Assembly: GCA_030248215.1 (NCBI GenBank)
Contig: JASANG010001567.1
Coordinates: 162,898-226,897 of the forward strand
DNA: 64,000 nucleotides
From: Enoplolaimus lenunculus
Taxonomy: Eukaryota > Nematoda > Enoplea > Enoplida > Thoracostomopsidae
Reading direction: 5' to 3'
Below are positions 50,101 to 58,000 of the stretch, piece by piece. The position numbers were made by a program, and so were the translations under genes. The number at the start of each line of letters is the position of its first letter. Within the stretch, counting starts at the first letter, position 1. The notes below the pieces were generated by a model, which was not told the DNA's origin, searched no databases, and saw nothing but the letters and a program-made list of their open reading frames with translations.

Positions 50101-51774
50101 ACGAATGGTAACTGATATAAACTTTACGTTCGGGAAGTACAAAGTTTGGCAGCAAAATATTTTGTGTATCTCAGTTTGCGCTATGACATATATCCAACAT
50201 TCAGCGTACGATTTCTTCGTAGCAAATAAAATTGAACTGTTTGACGGGTATTCTCAAATGTATACAGCAACAATTATCAGTTAGTAATAAGGTTTTCAAA
50301 CTCACTAAAACTATTGCAGTTGAAGTCAAAATTGGTAGTACAAAAAACAGCAAATCATATGCGAAAAAATGTGCTGAATCTTGAGCAACAGCGATGACAT
50401 CTTCGAAAGTTACAAGAACACCAACTGGTAAAATAGCTACTACGCACATTTGAGAATACGAGCCCTAACCGCTGTTATATTAAAAACGCATATTTGCTAA
50501 AACGTATAGTTGCAACCAATTTAAGAATCTGCCCCCGAACCAAAAACTTGGTTTGCATGTTCACGAAAAGGGGGACACGTCGAGTTCATGTGGTCAAGTT
50601 GGACATCATTTTCGAACTGCTGATACTCAGATTCACGCAGATCGAACAACAGCGTTTCGACACGTTGGTGATTTGGGCAATATTGACGTTGATGGAGCGG
50701 TATGTGTGCGTGTCGTTTATAAGGTTTTATTTCGACAACAGAATGTTTATTTTGTACAAAAAAACAGTTCGTCAATGTCGAAACATTGCTGAGGTTAAAC
50801 CTGACAGCGAATGTAAAGAACACGGGTGGAACAGTATTATACGCATATTATTAAGCCTAAGGCTAATCCTAAGCGTAAAGAATGAGCATATTCCTAAACC
50901 TGAGCCTTAAGAATGAGCATATTCCTAAACCTGAGCCTTAAGAATGAGCATATTCCTAAACCTGAGCCTAAGCCTAAGCCAAGCAAAAAATAAGTCTAAC
51001 GCTTAAGCTTACTCTTTTCTAGTCCCTCAGCAAAAACGTTCCGACCCTGATCTTTACATGGGCCAACCTGACCGACGTTTGTTTAGTTCTCATTGGTCAA
51101 AAAATATTGGACAAAATTTAACGATTTTAAAGCGAAATAAGAATCAAACAAATACTGTAAAGACAAAATATAGTATTGGTGCGTTTTGATCTATTTTGTA
51201 ATTGGTCAAAATAGTTCAGACTACGTAACTTGTTTAGAACGAGGATCAGTTTGTGTTCCGTTTCATTTGGTTCAAATGTCCGAAACATTGTCTTATTTTA
51301 GTATGGAAAACTGCTTAAGCTTTAGACGAGTTTTTTGCATGGCTTAGGCTTTGGCTTAGGAATATGCTTATAATACTGTTCTGACCCTGTTCTCTACATT
51401 GGCCAAAAATTGCATTATTTCAAACGAAAATTGCAACCGATTTATACCGGAAACGAATATCCAAGCTTCACTGTCAAGGGCGTTGCCAGTACTGAGAAGA
51501 GCAGGGTGAAATTGCATAAAACATTGGAAGAGGGTTTACCACCCCCCCTATAGCCACGCCCATCAATTGTCAATAATTGTAGGGCCGGGCTACTTTGAAC
51601 TTTCAAGACACAATCCTTTCGTTGAACGGCCGAAATTCAATCGTTGGCCGAGCGCTGGTGATTGCGTCAAAACGCGACGATCTTGGAGTCACTGGAGTCG
51701 GTAGTTCAGTTCGAGACGGAAATTCCGGCTCACCGCGTGCGTGTGCTGTAATTGGAATTCAAGAAGAAAGCTAA
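32147..51774 (+). CDS. Secreted Tg1-WAP-WAP-TIL(x7)-Cu/Zn SOD fusion protein
   Basis: Sixteen phase-matched exons: 32147-32246, 32901-33086, 33991-34184, 34981-35080, 36130-36345, 38554-39138, 40993-41262, 42613-42894, 44780-44932, 45411-45464, 46016-46249, 47501-47656, 48401-48445, 49085-49200, 50526-50699, 51583-51774; 3057 nt, 1018 residues. Domains: hydrophobic signal peptide (1-29); thyroglobulin type-1 (34-95: CESDGSFSPKQC, CYCVD); WAP-like (about 112-150: QLCCKTNCG); a short Cys-rich linker; second WAP-like (about 206-245); seven TIL inhibitor modules (about 280-845; pattern C..NE...C...C.C..G), the seventh shortened; Cu/Zn SOD (859-1018). TIL, WAP and Tg1 modules commonly inhibit proteases; SOD converts superoxide. 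Nearly all junctions are phase 1, typical of extracellular domain shuffling. Intron 13 uses a GC donor (gcaagt). Exon 11 has tandem in-frame acceptors (46016 or 46022). The product is predicted to be extracellular. I know no protein with this architecture. Confidence 0.92.
33102..33261. mobile_element. CAGGCCCGTAGCCAGC MITE in intron 2
   Basis: GTCCGCAGCCAGCTCACCTT at the left, CCTTGGCTACGAGCCCG at the right; begins 15 bp after the exon ending at 33086. Confidence 0.6.
34513..34937. mobile_element. TTAGGC-type MITE interrupted by a GAGTTGA-rich insertion
   Basis: Left end GGCCGATGTATAGATCAGGG and right end GGACCAGTTCTGGACATTGG of family 1 are separated by about 245 bp (about 34662-34908) of GAGTTGA/TCAACTC repeats, ending ACTGTAATTTGCAG. 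The insert resembles the CACTGCAAAAAATGG foldback family. In intron 3. Confidence 0.5.
35230..35562. mobile_element. AGCCCTATTCA MITE with an internal 26-bp triplication
   Basis: Ends AAGCCCTATTCACACGTGC and GCATGTATGAATAGGGCTT, flanked by TA on each side. Arms share GCAAGTTTTTTGCT-type sequence. Inside, a 26-bp unit starting GAACTTGCAGCTGCAAATTG occurs three times at 35266, 35292 and 35318. In intron 4. Confidence 0.7.
35607..35708. mobile_element. TTAGGC-type MITE, family 1, left half
   Basis: GGCCCATGTAAAGATTAGGG, then GAGTAAGCTTAAGCTCTAGAC; stops after TGTAGGCTTAC. In intron 4. Confidence 0.6.
36976..37173. mobile_element. TTAGGC-type MITE, family 2
   Basis: Ends GGCCAATGTTACTTTAAGGG and CCTTAAAGTAACATGGGCC. 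The interior CCTAAGCCTAAGCCTAA is like family 1, but the termini differ. Flanks CTTAGTTG and CATAGTTG are a possible 8-bp duplication (6 of 8 match). In intron 5. Confidence 0.7.
37174..38553. other. Rest of intron 5, no gene recognised
   Basis: Contains diverged CCTAAGC-rich sequence at about 37380-37560 and a GGATCCGCCACTAG end at about 37980, like the MITE at 49453. I see no coding exon. Confidence 0.4.
39427..39702. mobile_element. AAGAGTGTGCAACTG MITE, copy 1
   Basis: AAGAGTATGCAACTGAGTAC at the left, GAGTTGCACACTCTTG at the right. GTACCCGGCACGCGCTGCG and TTTTTGGCCTACC inside match the copy at 56116. In intron 6. Confidence 0.6.
40017..40177. mobile_element. CAGGCCCGTAGCCAGC MITE
   Basis: ACCCGTAGCCAGCTCACCTT at the left, CCTTGGCTATGGGCCCG at the right; a long G-run in the middle. 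In intron 6. Confidence 0.65.
40469..40742. mobile_element. GCAGCGTTCACAATAAC MITE
   Basis: Inverted ends TACAGCGTTCACAAATAACA and GTTATTGTGAACGCTGCATA, with CCAGCTGCGC next to both. Inside, GGTAGGGTTA occurs in both orientations. In intron 6. Confidence 0.7.
41590..41690. mobile_element. TTAGGC-type MITE, family 1, left half
   Basis: GTCCACGTAAAAAATCAGG, then GAGTAAGCTTAAGCTATAGAC and TTGCTTAGGCTTACG. 42080-42360 of the same intron (intron 7) also has diverged AAGCCTA-type sequence. Confidence 0.5.
43001..43396. mobile_element. TACTGTAGTGACCCG MITE, copy 2
   Basis: TATTGTAGTGACCCGCATAA at the left, TTCGGGTCACTACAGTA at the right; follows the 26932 copy through its interior. In intron 8. 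Confidence 0.7.
43677..44028. mobile_element. TGGGTTTCCGAAACC MITE
   Basis: Ends TGGGTTTCCGAAACCCTATT and AAGGTTTCAGAAACCCAG, with ACTTAAGTA-like repeats along both arms. In intron 8. Confidence 0.6.
44353..44561. mobile_element. TTAGGC-type MITE, family 1
   Basis: GGCCCATGTAAAGATCAGGG at the left, TCCCTGTTCTTTACATTGGCC at the right. The interior has two blocks of perfect tandem TTAGGC hexamers in one orientation (CTTAGGCTTAGGCTTAGG). In intron 8. Confidence 0.8.
45151..45314. mobile_element. CAGGCCCGTAGCCAGC MITE, inverted copy
   Basis: GCTCGTAGCCAAGAGGGGTC at the left, CTGAGCTGGCTAATGGGCCTG at the right. In intron 9. Confidence 0.55.
45814..45980. mobile_element. TTAGGC-type MITE, family 2, diverged
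   Basis: GCCTTTAAGGAGCGTAACAG at the left, GCCCCTTAAAGTAAACATGG at the right, AAGCCTAAGC inside. In intron 10. Confidence 0.55.
46413..46738. mobile_element. Two family-1 MITE pieces joined by a 125-bp segment
   Basis: 46413-46452 is a bare left end (GGCCCATGTAAAGATGAGTG). 46578-46738 is a complete copy ending CCCTGTTCTTTTCATTGGCC. The segment between (CACCAATACTATATTTTGTC ... ACAAACGTCGGTCAGGTT), together with the adjoining MITE start, occurs inverted at about 51050-51189. In intron 11. Confidence 0.65.
46752..46879 (+). CDS. Possible alternative 3'-terminal exon (or antisense secreted-peptide exon)
   Basis: An acceptor CTCGTCTACAG ends at 46751. In the phase left by exon 11 the frame stays open for 42 codons to TGA (46877-46879), reading DISGMGIFRLCPFLQASGAD..., with hydrophobic end CIVFVFVC. 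AATAAA follows at 46939-46944. Use of this exon would give a form without TIL7 and SOD. On the other strand the same DNA opens with MISFLYVTSICILLLTAQQ, which looks like a signal peptide, from an ATG at 46929. At most one reading is likely to be real; part of the DNA is a TTTGTATT low-complexity run. Confidence 0.25.
47237..47396. mobile_element. TTAGGC-type MITE, family 2, diverged
   Basis: GGCCGTCCCGGTTTCTGGCG, then AAAGAGTAGACTTAGGTTCTAGAC, and ACGGTTACGGCCCT at the right. It stops about 100 bp before the exon at 47501. Confidence 0.5.
47711..47801. repeat. (AAT)n microsatellite
   Basis: About 90 bp of AAT repeats with scattered changes, directly abutting the foldback MITE at 47802. Confidence 0.9.
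47802..47991. mobile_element. GAGTCAAATTGACT foldback MITE
   Basis: CACTGCAAAAAATGGTGAAT at the left, TTTGACTCACCATTTTTTGC at the right. In intron 12. Confidence 0.7.
48153..48325. mobile_element. TTAGGC-type MITE, family 1, inverted and diverged
   Basis: TAGCCTAAGCCTAAACCTAAG and CACGCCTAAGCCTAAACC, then AAGCTTAAGCTTACTCTATT and CCCGCGGAAAAAACGGTCC. Terminal GGCC is not preserved. In intron 12. Confidence 0.55.
48837..49018. mobile_element. TTAGGC-type MITE, family 2, full copy
   Basis: GGCCCATGTTAGTTTAAGGG at the left, CCCCTTAAAGTAACACTGGCC at the right. Flanks GCGAAGCT and ACGAAGCT are an 8-bp duplication with one mismatch. TTGCTTAGGCTTAGGCTTAG inside. It ends 66 bp before the first SOD exon. 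Confidence 0.75.
49240..49431. mobile_element. TTAGGC-type MITE, family 1, inverted
   Basis: CATATTCCTAAGCCTAAC, then AAAGTTTAAGCTTGCTCTAT, and the end CGTGATCTTTACATGGGC. In intron 14, between the first two SOD exons. Confidence 0.6.
49453..49626. mobile_element. CCAGCGGCAGATCCAGG MITE
   Basis: CAGCGGCAGATCCAGGATCT at the left, ATGGATCCGCCAGTGTG at the right, runs of G next to both ends. End fragments occur at about 28795 and 37980. Confidence 0.5.
50249..50462. mobile_element. GTATTCTCAAATGTGTATAG MITE
   Basis: GTATTCTCAAATGTATACAG at the left and CGCACATTTGAGAATACG at the right. Same family as 51822-52178 and 53967-54179. It ends 64 bp before the second SOD exon. Confidence 0.65.
50808..51189. 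mobile_element. TTAGGC-type MITE plus flank, inverted relative to 46452-46738
   Basis: The MITE part ends TGATCTTTACATGGGCC at 51064. Within it a 31-bp unit (GAATGAGCATATTCCTAAAC...) is tandemly triplicated at 50880-50972. 51065-51189 is the reverse complement of about 46452-46577. The two copies flank exons 12-15 of the fusion gene in opposite orientation. Confidence 0.7.
51311..51404. mobile_element. TTAGGC-type MITE, family 1, right half
   Basis: CTTAAGCTTTAGACGAG, GGCTTAGGCTTTGGCTTAGG, then CCCTGTTCTCTACATTGGCC. In intron 15. Confidence 0.6.
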
Positions 51775-51821
51775 TCGTTGCGGTTTTTTGTTTTACTGCA
51801 ATATTTTTTGCTCGAATTTGT

Positions 51822-52178
51822 GCCCGTATTGTCAAATGTGTGTAGCACCTATGACCAATGGATGATAGTGCTTGTAAATTTCTCAACCAATGCAGAGCGT
51901 CAAAGTTTGCCACATTTTTCATATAATATCAAACAAACTTTGTCTCGCACAGCGGCCATGCTATGCTTGTTTGAAAATCTGCTAATTGGCGACGGGCTCG
52001 TAGGCAAGGGAGCGAGGCGACTCAGGCGCCCCCTGGAAAAATTTTGGGCCCCTAGAAGATTTTCAACCTTTCTTGTAAGTCATTGAAAACCTTAAAATGT
52101 CCGCCTTGAAAAGTTTTAGCCCCCCCCCCAGCAGGGTAAGCTGGCTGCTGGGCCTGATTGGCGATAGGTGCTACAGTA
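51822..52178. mobile_element. Nested MITEs: CAGGCCCGTAGCC element inside a GTATTCTCAAATGTGTATAG element
   Basis: The outer element starts GTATTGTCAAATGTGTGTAG and ends GCGATAGGTGCTACAG. The inner one (51993-52156) starts CGGGCTCGTAGGC and ends GCTGGGCCTG. It is flanked by exact ATTGGCGA copies at 51985-51992 and 52157-52164, an 8-bp target duplication pointing to hAT. The pair begins 48 bp after the SOD stop codon. Confidence 0.75.
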
Positions 52179-53401
52179 AGTTGAAATTCAATATGGCTCC
52201 AGAAAAATAGCAATCGTTTGATATTGAATTCAATTAGGTTAAACCGAACAAACAATGGTGGCACTAGTTGCTTAATGAAACTCTTTAACAGAACTTAAAA
52301 ACCAGAAGATGAGCTATCTTCCCCCTTCGACTAGTTTACTATAGTTTATACCCAAACATCACTTAACACACCCAATTAAAGTTGTCAAATATGACTTGAA
52401 GTTAAGATGACGTGGTGAAGTATAATCAAGCCGATTAATAGAAATCTTAAAATCGAAAGTATACAAAGCTAAAAAATGTTAGTTTGATACACAAGTTGAA
52501 ATTTGTTGCATAGCAGGCATTTTCCAATATTAGAATACTTCTACTCTTATAGTGATTGGGTGGCACTATGTTTGACATCACGCACCGTCCGACGCCGAGC
52601 GGCATCAGACGGCGAAGTAAGTGAATAAAATTTTGTTTACAATGCAATATGCTGCGCAATGCGACAATACGCTTGCGTTGCGGAACAATGCCAGACGATA
52701 CCTTAGGGCTACGGACGGCGCCGGATGTCATTAAAAGTGTAGCGCCCCCTTTATAAAATGTAAACCATGAAAAACTGATATCGCGATCGCATGAAAAACA
52801 AACAACCCGAGCCAGAAGCGAGAAATGTGATCTGTAGTATGTCATAAGAAATTAAATTGTTTTAAAACTTGAATTCGACCGCGGATTGAACTGTAACAGT
52901 TTCCAAGCGAAACGATTTCCAAAAAGGTTCAAAATAATTACTTGGCTATTAAGGTATTAAGTGTATCATTTTGACACTATAATCACTGCCACAAACTCGT
53001 TGACCACACTTGTATATATATTTTTTGTGCTGTAATAATTTGTTGCATCTTGTGCCGGGACAGTCGCCAGTTTAGCACAATAGGAGCGTCAAAAATATTC
53101 AGAAGGTGGTATTCAATGATTTTTGATGTGTAATCTTTCAGGCGAAGTTGACATTTTTCTAGGGCGGGGCAAAGTGTTTTTAGGCACAACCTAAATGAAT
53201 TTTTATTAATTAAATCGGCTGCATAAACGCTAACAACGGCAATTTGATGTTCACATTTTGGCTTTGAAAATTAAATCTAAAAGTATCGACTACATGGGTG
53301 GGACCTTTTATGCTAAACTGAACAACGGTTCATACACTTCCGCCCCCCCTCCGTGACAGGCTTCAGTTTAGGCTCAGGCGTAATTTTCAAAAAATCTTTC
53401 C
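52179..53401. other. Intergenic, no gene recognised
   Basis: 52560-52780 holds a repeat with GACGGCG(A/C)-type motifs in both orientations, like 35925-36020 and 44610-44730. A 68-codon frame on minus (53189-52983, MCLKTLCPALEKCQLRLKDY...) has fair codon use but no domain I recognise. Confidence 0.35.
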
Positions 53402-53584
53402 GGCCCATGTAAAGATCAGGGGCGTAACATTTTTCTGAGGGACTGAATAGAGTAAGCTTACGCTATAGACTATTTTATTTTGCTTAGGCTTAGATTTAGA
53501 TATAAGCTCATTGTTACGATTAAGCTTCAGCTTAGACTTTGGAATATGCTAATACTACTGTTCAGGCCCCTGTTGTTGTAGGCC
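53402..53584. mobile_element. TTAGGC-type MITE, family 1
   Basis: GGCCCATGTAAAGATCAGGG at the left, CAGGCCCCTGTTGTTGTAGGCC at the right; TTTTGCTTAGGCTTAG inside. Confidence 0.7.
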
Positions 53585-53748
53585 AACTTGTGCACACCCT
53601 GAAGCCCACACTTAACCTTTTGTGGCGAAAAATGTAGGAGCCAACAGAAGTCACCCAGGTGTAGACAATATTCTATCCAGAGAACATTTTGTGTTCTACT
53701 ACAGACAATATAGATAGATTCAACTTTATCTGGCTTATAATTTTAGTA

Positions 53749-53802
53749 CACTGCAAAAAATAGTGAGTCAAATTTTAATTTACCATTTTTTGTTCTGTGC
53801 AG
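53749..53802. mobile_element. GAGTCAAATTGACT foldback MITE, tiny internally deleted copy
   Basis: CACTGCAAAAAATAGTGAGT directly followed by ACCATTTTTTGTTCTGTGCAG; only the two ends remain. Confidence 0.6.
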
Positions 53803-53966
53803 ATCATTGTGTTTCTTTTTCAAACTTACCATCATGTTTAACAAATTGATGCCACTTGTTTTTTTTCATGTTTGTACTTTACGCAAATATGTTGTTTATT
53901 ACTACAATAAAAACATTGTTGCAATATCGGTCAAAAACGCATCAATGTCTATCAACGACCCGTATT

Positions 53967-54179
53967 CTCTCAAATGTGTATAGCACCTATCACCAGTTGG
54001 AGGTATGTTTTGTAGTTTTCGAACCAGTGCATGTCGAAATTTGAAATACAGCGCATTTTTGGTGTTTGACTTGTCCTGCTTAGGTGCCAATTTTGAGTTT
54101 CGCAATTGTAGGAGTTCGTTAATTCGAAAACCTATCGCTAACTGGTGATAGATGCTATATTCGTTTGAGAATACGGTCC
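53967..54179. mobile_element. GTATTCTCAAATGTGTATAG MITE, full copy
   Basis: CGTATTCTCAAATGTGTATA with CACCTATCACCAGTTGG at the left; AACTGGTGATAGATGCTATA with TTTGAGAATACG at the right, a long inverted repeat. Confidence 0.75.
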
Positions 54180-54212
54180 CCAGATAAACAATAATGTTGA
54201 TCAGAAGTGCTC

Positions 54213-54626
54213 GAGTGACCCGAATAATAGGAGGTAATAAGTGGGGTCCTCATTTTGAGTTCCAACAAAACCGAATCCGCATCGCTTATAAAAGTCCGTA
54301 AGCAGATAGTATCCCGGAAACCTGATTAAAGTCCATAAATGTCAATTATCCCAATTGTAGTGCAAAAATGACTTCAAAACCGAATAAAGTTCAGTTCGAA
54401 ACTTTAAAGCAAACTTCAGGTTTGAAAGTATTATCCTCAAAAGTGTAACCTTACATTATCGCTCAAGCTTTTAATACAAGACGAATAAACGTAAATTAAA
54501 CGGATTGCAATACTGGATATATCAGTAACGAAGGGCAGCAACATAAATAACAGTTCGTAACCGAATAACAAGGAGAGTACCCCCTGGAGATGCCAAATAA
54601 ATATCAGTTCTCCTCTTTATTCGCCT
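54213..54626. mobile_element. TACTGTAGTGACCCG MITE, inverted copy
   Basis: GAGTGACCCGAATAATAGGA at the left. The interior is the reverse of the 26932 copy (e.g. GTCCATAAATGTCAATTATC, ATATATCAGTAACGAAGG); TCTTTATTCGCC at the right. Confidence 0.65.
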
Positions 54627-55060
54627 TTTTGCGACGGTCGATGATTACAACATACAGATGCTGTAAAAAGCAACTTCCCGTTTTCTCTAAAATATAAATG
54701 GGGGCTTGCTAGGGTTAGCTTAGGCTGCTAGCGAGTGGGAGCGGGCAAGCCCTTCACTATGACAAGGGGATGAAGCGTGTGCGGTAAGCGTAATGTGCGG
54801 GAGATAAGTAAAATTTGTTGTACCTCTAAATCGATGTTTTTACGCTTTGTGCCCCTAATATGTATATATCTACATACATAAAATCGTCTTGAAATTTGAA
54901 GACTCTTACTTTCTTAAATTTTCAAGACTAAAATTCCTGTAATTTTAGCCATTAAGTAATTCTTAAAGCACAGCTGTACTTTTTGTTTATATGCTCTTCC
55001 GAACGCAACAACATTTCAAATGTAGTGCATTTGTAGCTCGATCTGAGAAAAAAATTACCA
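54627..55060. other. Intergenic, nothing recognised
   Basis: AT-rich sequence downstream of the minus-strand gene that ends at 55061. Confidence 0.4.
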
Positions 55061-58000
55061 TCAATCTTTATTTTTCTTGCTCAGTGTTCTTCTTAGAATC
55101 AATTTCCTGAGACCATCCAGCGAAGGCGGTGTACTCTTTTGATCTGTCTCTCTATCATAATTAACTTCTGAATCATTCTGATCGTTTGCTGTTCCTGTAT
55201 TCGTTGATGGTTTGGTTTTTACCCGTAGTGAACTCCCGTGACTTCTTTGCTGAATTCGTCCAAGTTTCCAAGACAAAGGTGCATGATTTATGGTATGATG
55301 ATGCTTTCGCAGTCTTAAGATCGGTTGAACCGACTGAGTAACCTCGCCGTTGGCATTTGGTGGCTTTTTATTGTGGTGAGCAGGAGGGTCGCGGGCGCTA
55401 GATGCCCTCGAGGAAAAGTGAAACCAACCAGCGACTGTGGCAGATGCGGATTGGGGTTCTCGACCTGAGGCGCACGACCTAGATGAAGGTGGTTTGACGT
55501 TGTCTGTACCGTTTGTGTTGCAGCGCTGAAAATTAAAACTGTATTTAGTTGATAACTTAAGCATACATGAATTTCAATTCATTTTTACTATGAACAAATT
55601 AAGTTACCAGGAAAACAGTGCATATCCAATTGCGTTGCGTAATGCGTCACCCATTTTATTGTGTGCCCCGCATGTAGAATTTGGCGACGCCAATTTCCAA
55701 CTTGAGTTTGGAAAAAGGCTACAAATAGGAAATTGAAAACAGAAAATGCGACCGAAAGGAAAATTGAAACAAATTTGAAATCGTATATGGTATTGGACAC
55801 GTGTTTTTGAATTCCATTTCCCACTTGCGAAAATAAAATGTATAGCAATGAAAAATTGAAGTTTTTTTACCAAATAGTAAATTGAAATGATTTTTGAAAA
55901 GTGAAATGGAAATCCAAAAGTGCAGAATAACTGCAAAGGATAATAGCAATCCAAAAACTTGTTTCAATTTCCTTTACAGTGTGGCAGTATAAACTCGCAG
56001 TGGGAAATTGGAAATTCTCGTAACCGGAAGTTCAATGCGGTATGTAACAGTAAATCACTTAATATATATCGTTTCGTTAATCAGCTTTACCAAGAGTGGA
56101 TGATCACTCTTTATAACAAGAGTGTGCAACTGGGTACATTCTGTGTATTAAAGAATGTACCCGGCACGCGTTGCGTTTTTGGCCTACCCCCCTTATTTGG
56201 GGGGGAAACGTTGAACTAATATTTTGAATTTTAGCTAAGTCGCTCTGATTATAATTTAACTCCTACTATGTAGATTAAGTGGTGACTACCACCCCCCAGA
56301 TTAGGGGGGTCGAGCAAAATGCAACGCGTGCTGGTAGTAAAAAATGCACTGCCCAAGCAGTTGCACACTCTTATGCAAGGTGGACATCATCCACTCTTGG
56401 CTTTACCAATCGTTTTGGGCTCAGTAATTTAACAAGAAACGCCGTCGTTGTGAAATATACGTTAATATTTAGAACAAGCTCAGTAGTATCCAGGGACCCC
56501 CTGAGGTCTTCCTCTGGCTTCGGTAGAACTTCTACCATTGGTTCCGGTCATTTCGGCAGTGAAAGGTTGCATATATTTTACAATATTCATTGGTTTGGTG
56601 CGTTTCATTTTACCTTTTGATACTATTTTGAGGAAAAAATTGCTGAGATTTAGTAAAAAATAAGAGTAAAACCGAATTGCTAAAATTAACAAAATTAACA
56701 CCATTTCAACTGCTTAATTTCGTTTCACCTCAAGCTACATCTCCGGCTCCACCAAAATTTGTTCACCTTAGTCTCCGGCTCTGGTATTTTTCAGCTCCAG
56801 TTGCACCCTGGGAGTATCCCATTAGCTTTAATAGAAGACAGTTTACCGCATTGTTTCTAAATATTTTTATATAGGATAAACTGGTTTTGTATGGACACTT
56901 TAACCTAGTCATATCTAATACCTTGCGAGTTACTCGTGTGATATGCACATACAAACAGAAAAGTGATAATTGCCGGCTTGCTAGAAATTTGACTCACTGC
57001 GCAAGCTAACAAAATGAGTTTAAACAAAAGGACAAATATTACTATTGTACGCTTCCCCTGCTGAACGTATCTCCCAAATTTGGCTCTCCGTACACTGTAA
57101 TCTCTCTACCCGCGATCCATCTTTACTGTAGCCACACCATAGCGACCGCAGACACAGCTTTTCCGACTTTCCGGCAGAATTTACCAAGAGATGCGGTTTT
57201 AACAGCCGAGGATTTTATGGGCGACAGATTTGAATAATTTAGCGAAGGTACTTGAATATTCAAAAGCATATTTAATGAAGTTGCCCTATCAGCGGTATTA
57301 ATCGCCGTTTCTCCAAGATCGTGGCAGAGATCATCTAAAGCGACACGCAGGCTCGTGATAGTAAAAATAATGGAAACTGGTAGAGATTACGTTAACGTGA
57401 ACGGAAAACGGTCATTGAAGTATAAAAGTTTCACAGCTTTTTATATTACTGCCAATATAAAAGGCGTGCAAATATTCACCGGGCTTTTTAAAATCTTAAA
57501 AAAATGGCGTATGCATGCATCGAAATTTTTAGATTTTGAATGAATTTCGTAATTGCTACTTTATTTCGAACGATTGCAGCATATCCCAAATTAGAAATTG
57601 GGAGATATACAACTAAATTTTAGCGTGAAAATAACAGAATTTCTGTTGTTTCAATAACGGAAACGGACACCGATTTTTACCGGAAACGGATATGCAGTTG
57701 CACCCTGCTTCAAAATTCGAATAAACTAGCCTAAATGTCATGCAGAATTACAACAGATTTGCTAAAACTAACAAATCATATAAACATCATTTCATAACCA
57801 CCTAATTTCGCCTCACCTCTGGGATCACCTCCGGCTCCGGCTCCGGCAAATTTGTTGACCCCCGCTCCGGTATTTTTCACTTCCGGTTGTACCCTGATAG
57901 CTAGTTACCGTGTATTATTGACTGTCGGTCAACCTTAGGCTTAGGCTTTAATTATATAAATTGAAATTATGGCACGAAAATTTATGTTTTAACGACAAGT

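Larger units (their letters stand above)
49085..51774 (+). other. SOD domain of the fusion protein, Cu-ligand His replaced
   Basis: Three exons (49085-49200, 50526-50699, 51583-51774) encode a full-length Cu/Zn SOD fold: AIALFDENDAKGAIYFAQG, LGLHVHEKGD, HVGDLGN, VGRALVIASKRDDLG, GNSGSPRACAVIG. By alignment with human SOD1: Cu ligands His46, His48 and His63 are H908, H910 and H925; Zn ligands His71, His80 and Asp83 are H934, H943 and D946; disulfide Cys57/Cys146 are C919/C1009. His120 (human VVHE) is A983 in VIAS, and Arg143 falls on Pro1006 with Arg one residue later. The fold should be kept; catalysis is doubtful. Stop TAA at 51772-51774. Confidence 0.9.

Noticed and set aside
50201-50449. 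Hydrophobic 82-residue protein on minus
   Set aside because: It coincides with a MITE whose inverted ends lie at 50249 and 50462.
49085-51774. A separate stand-alone SOD gene
   Set aside because: The first SOD exon has no initiator Met and continues in phase from the 45-nt exon at 48401. A split into two genes is kept only as the refuting case.
55604-55954. 116-residue Phe-rich protein on minus
   Set aside because: It is a translation of the GGAAATTG repeat and lies in an intron of the minus-strand gene.
56490-56622. Additional exon of the minus-strand gene (reading about MKRTKPMNIVKYMQPFTAEM)
   Set aside because: Open and acceptor-like, but its phase does not match the upstream exon and the only donor nearby is poor; left out until transcripts show it.
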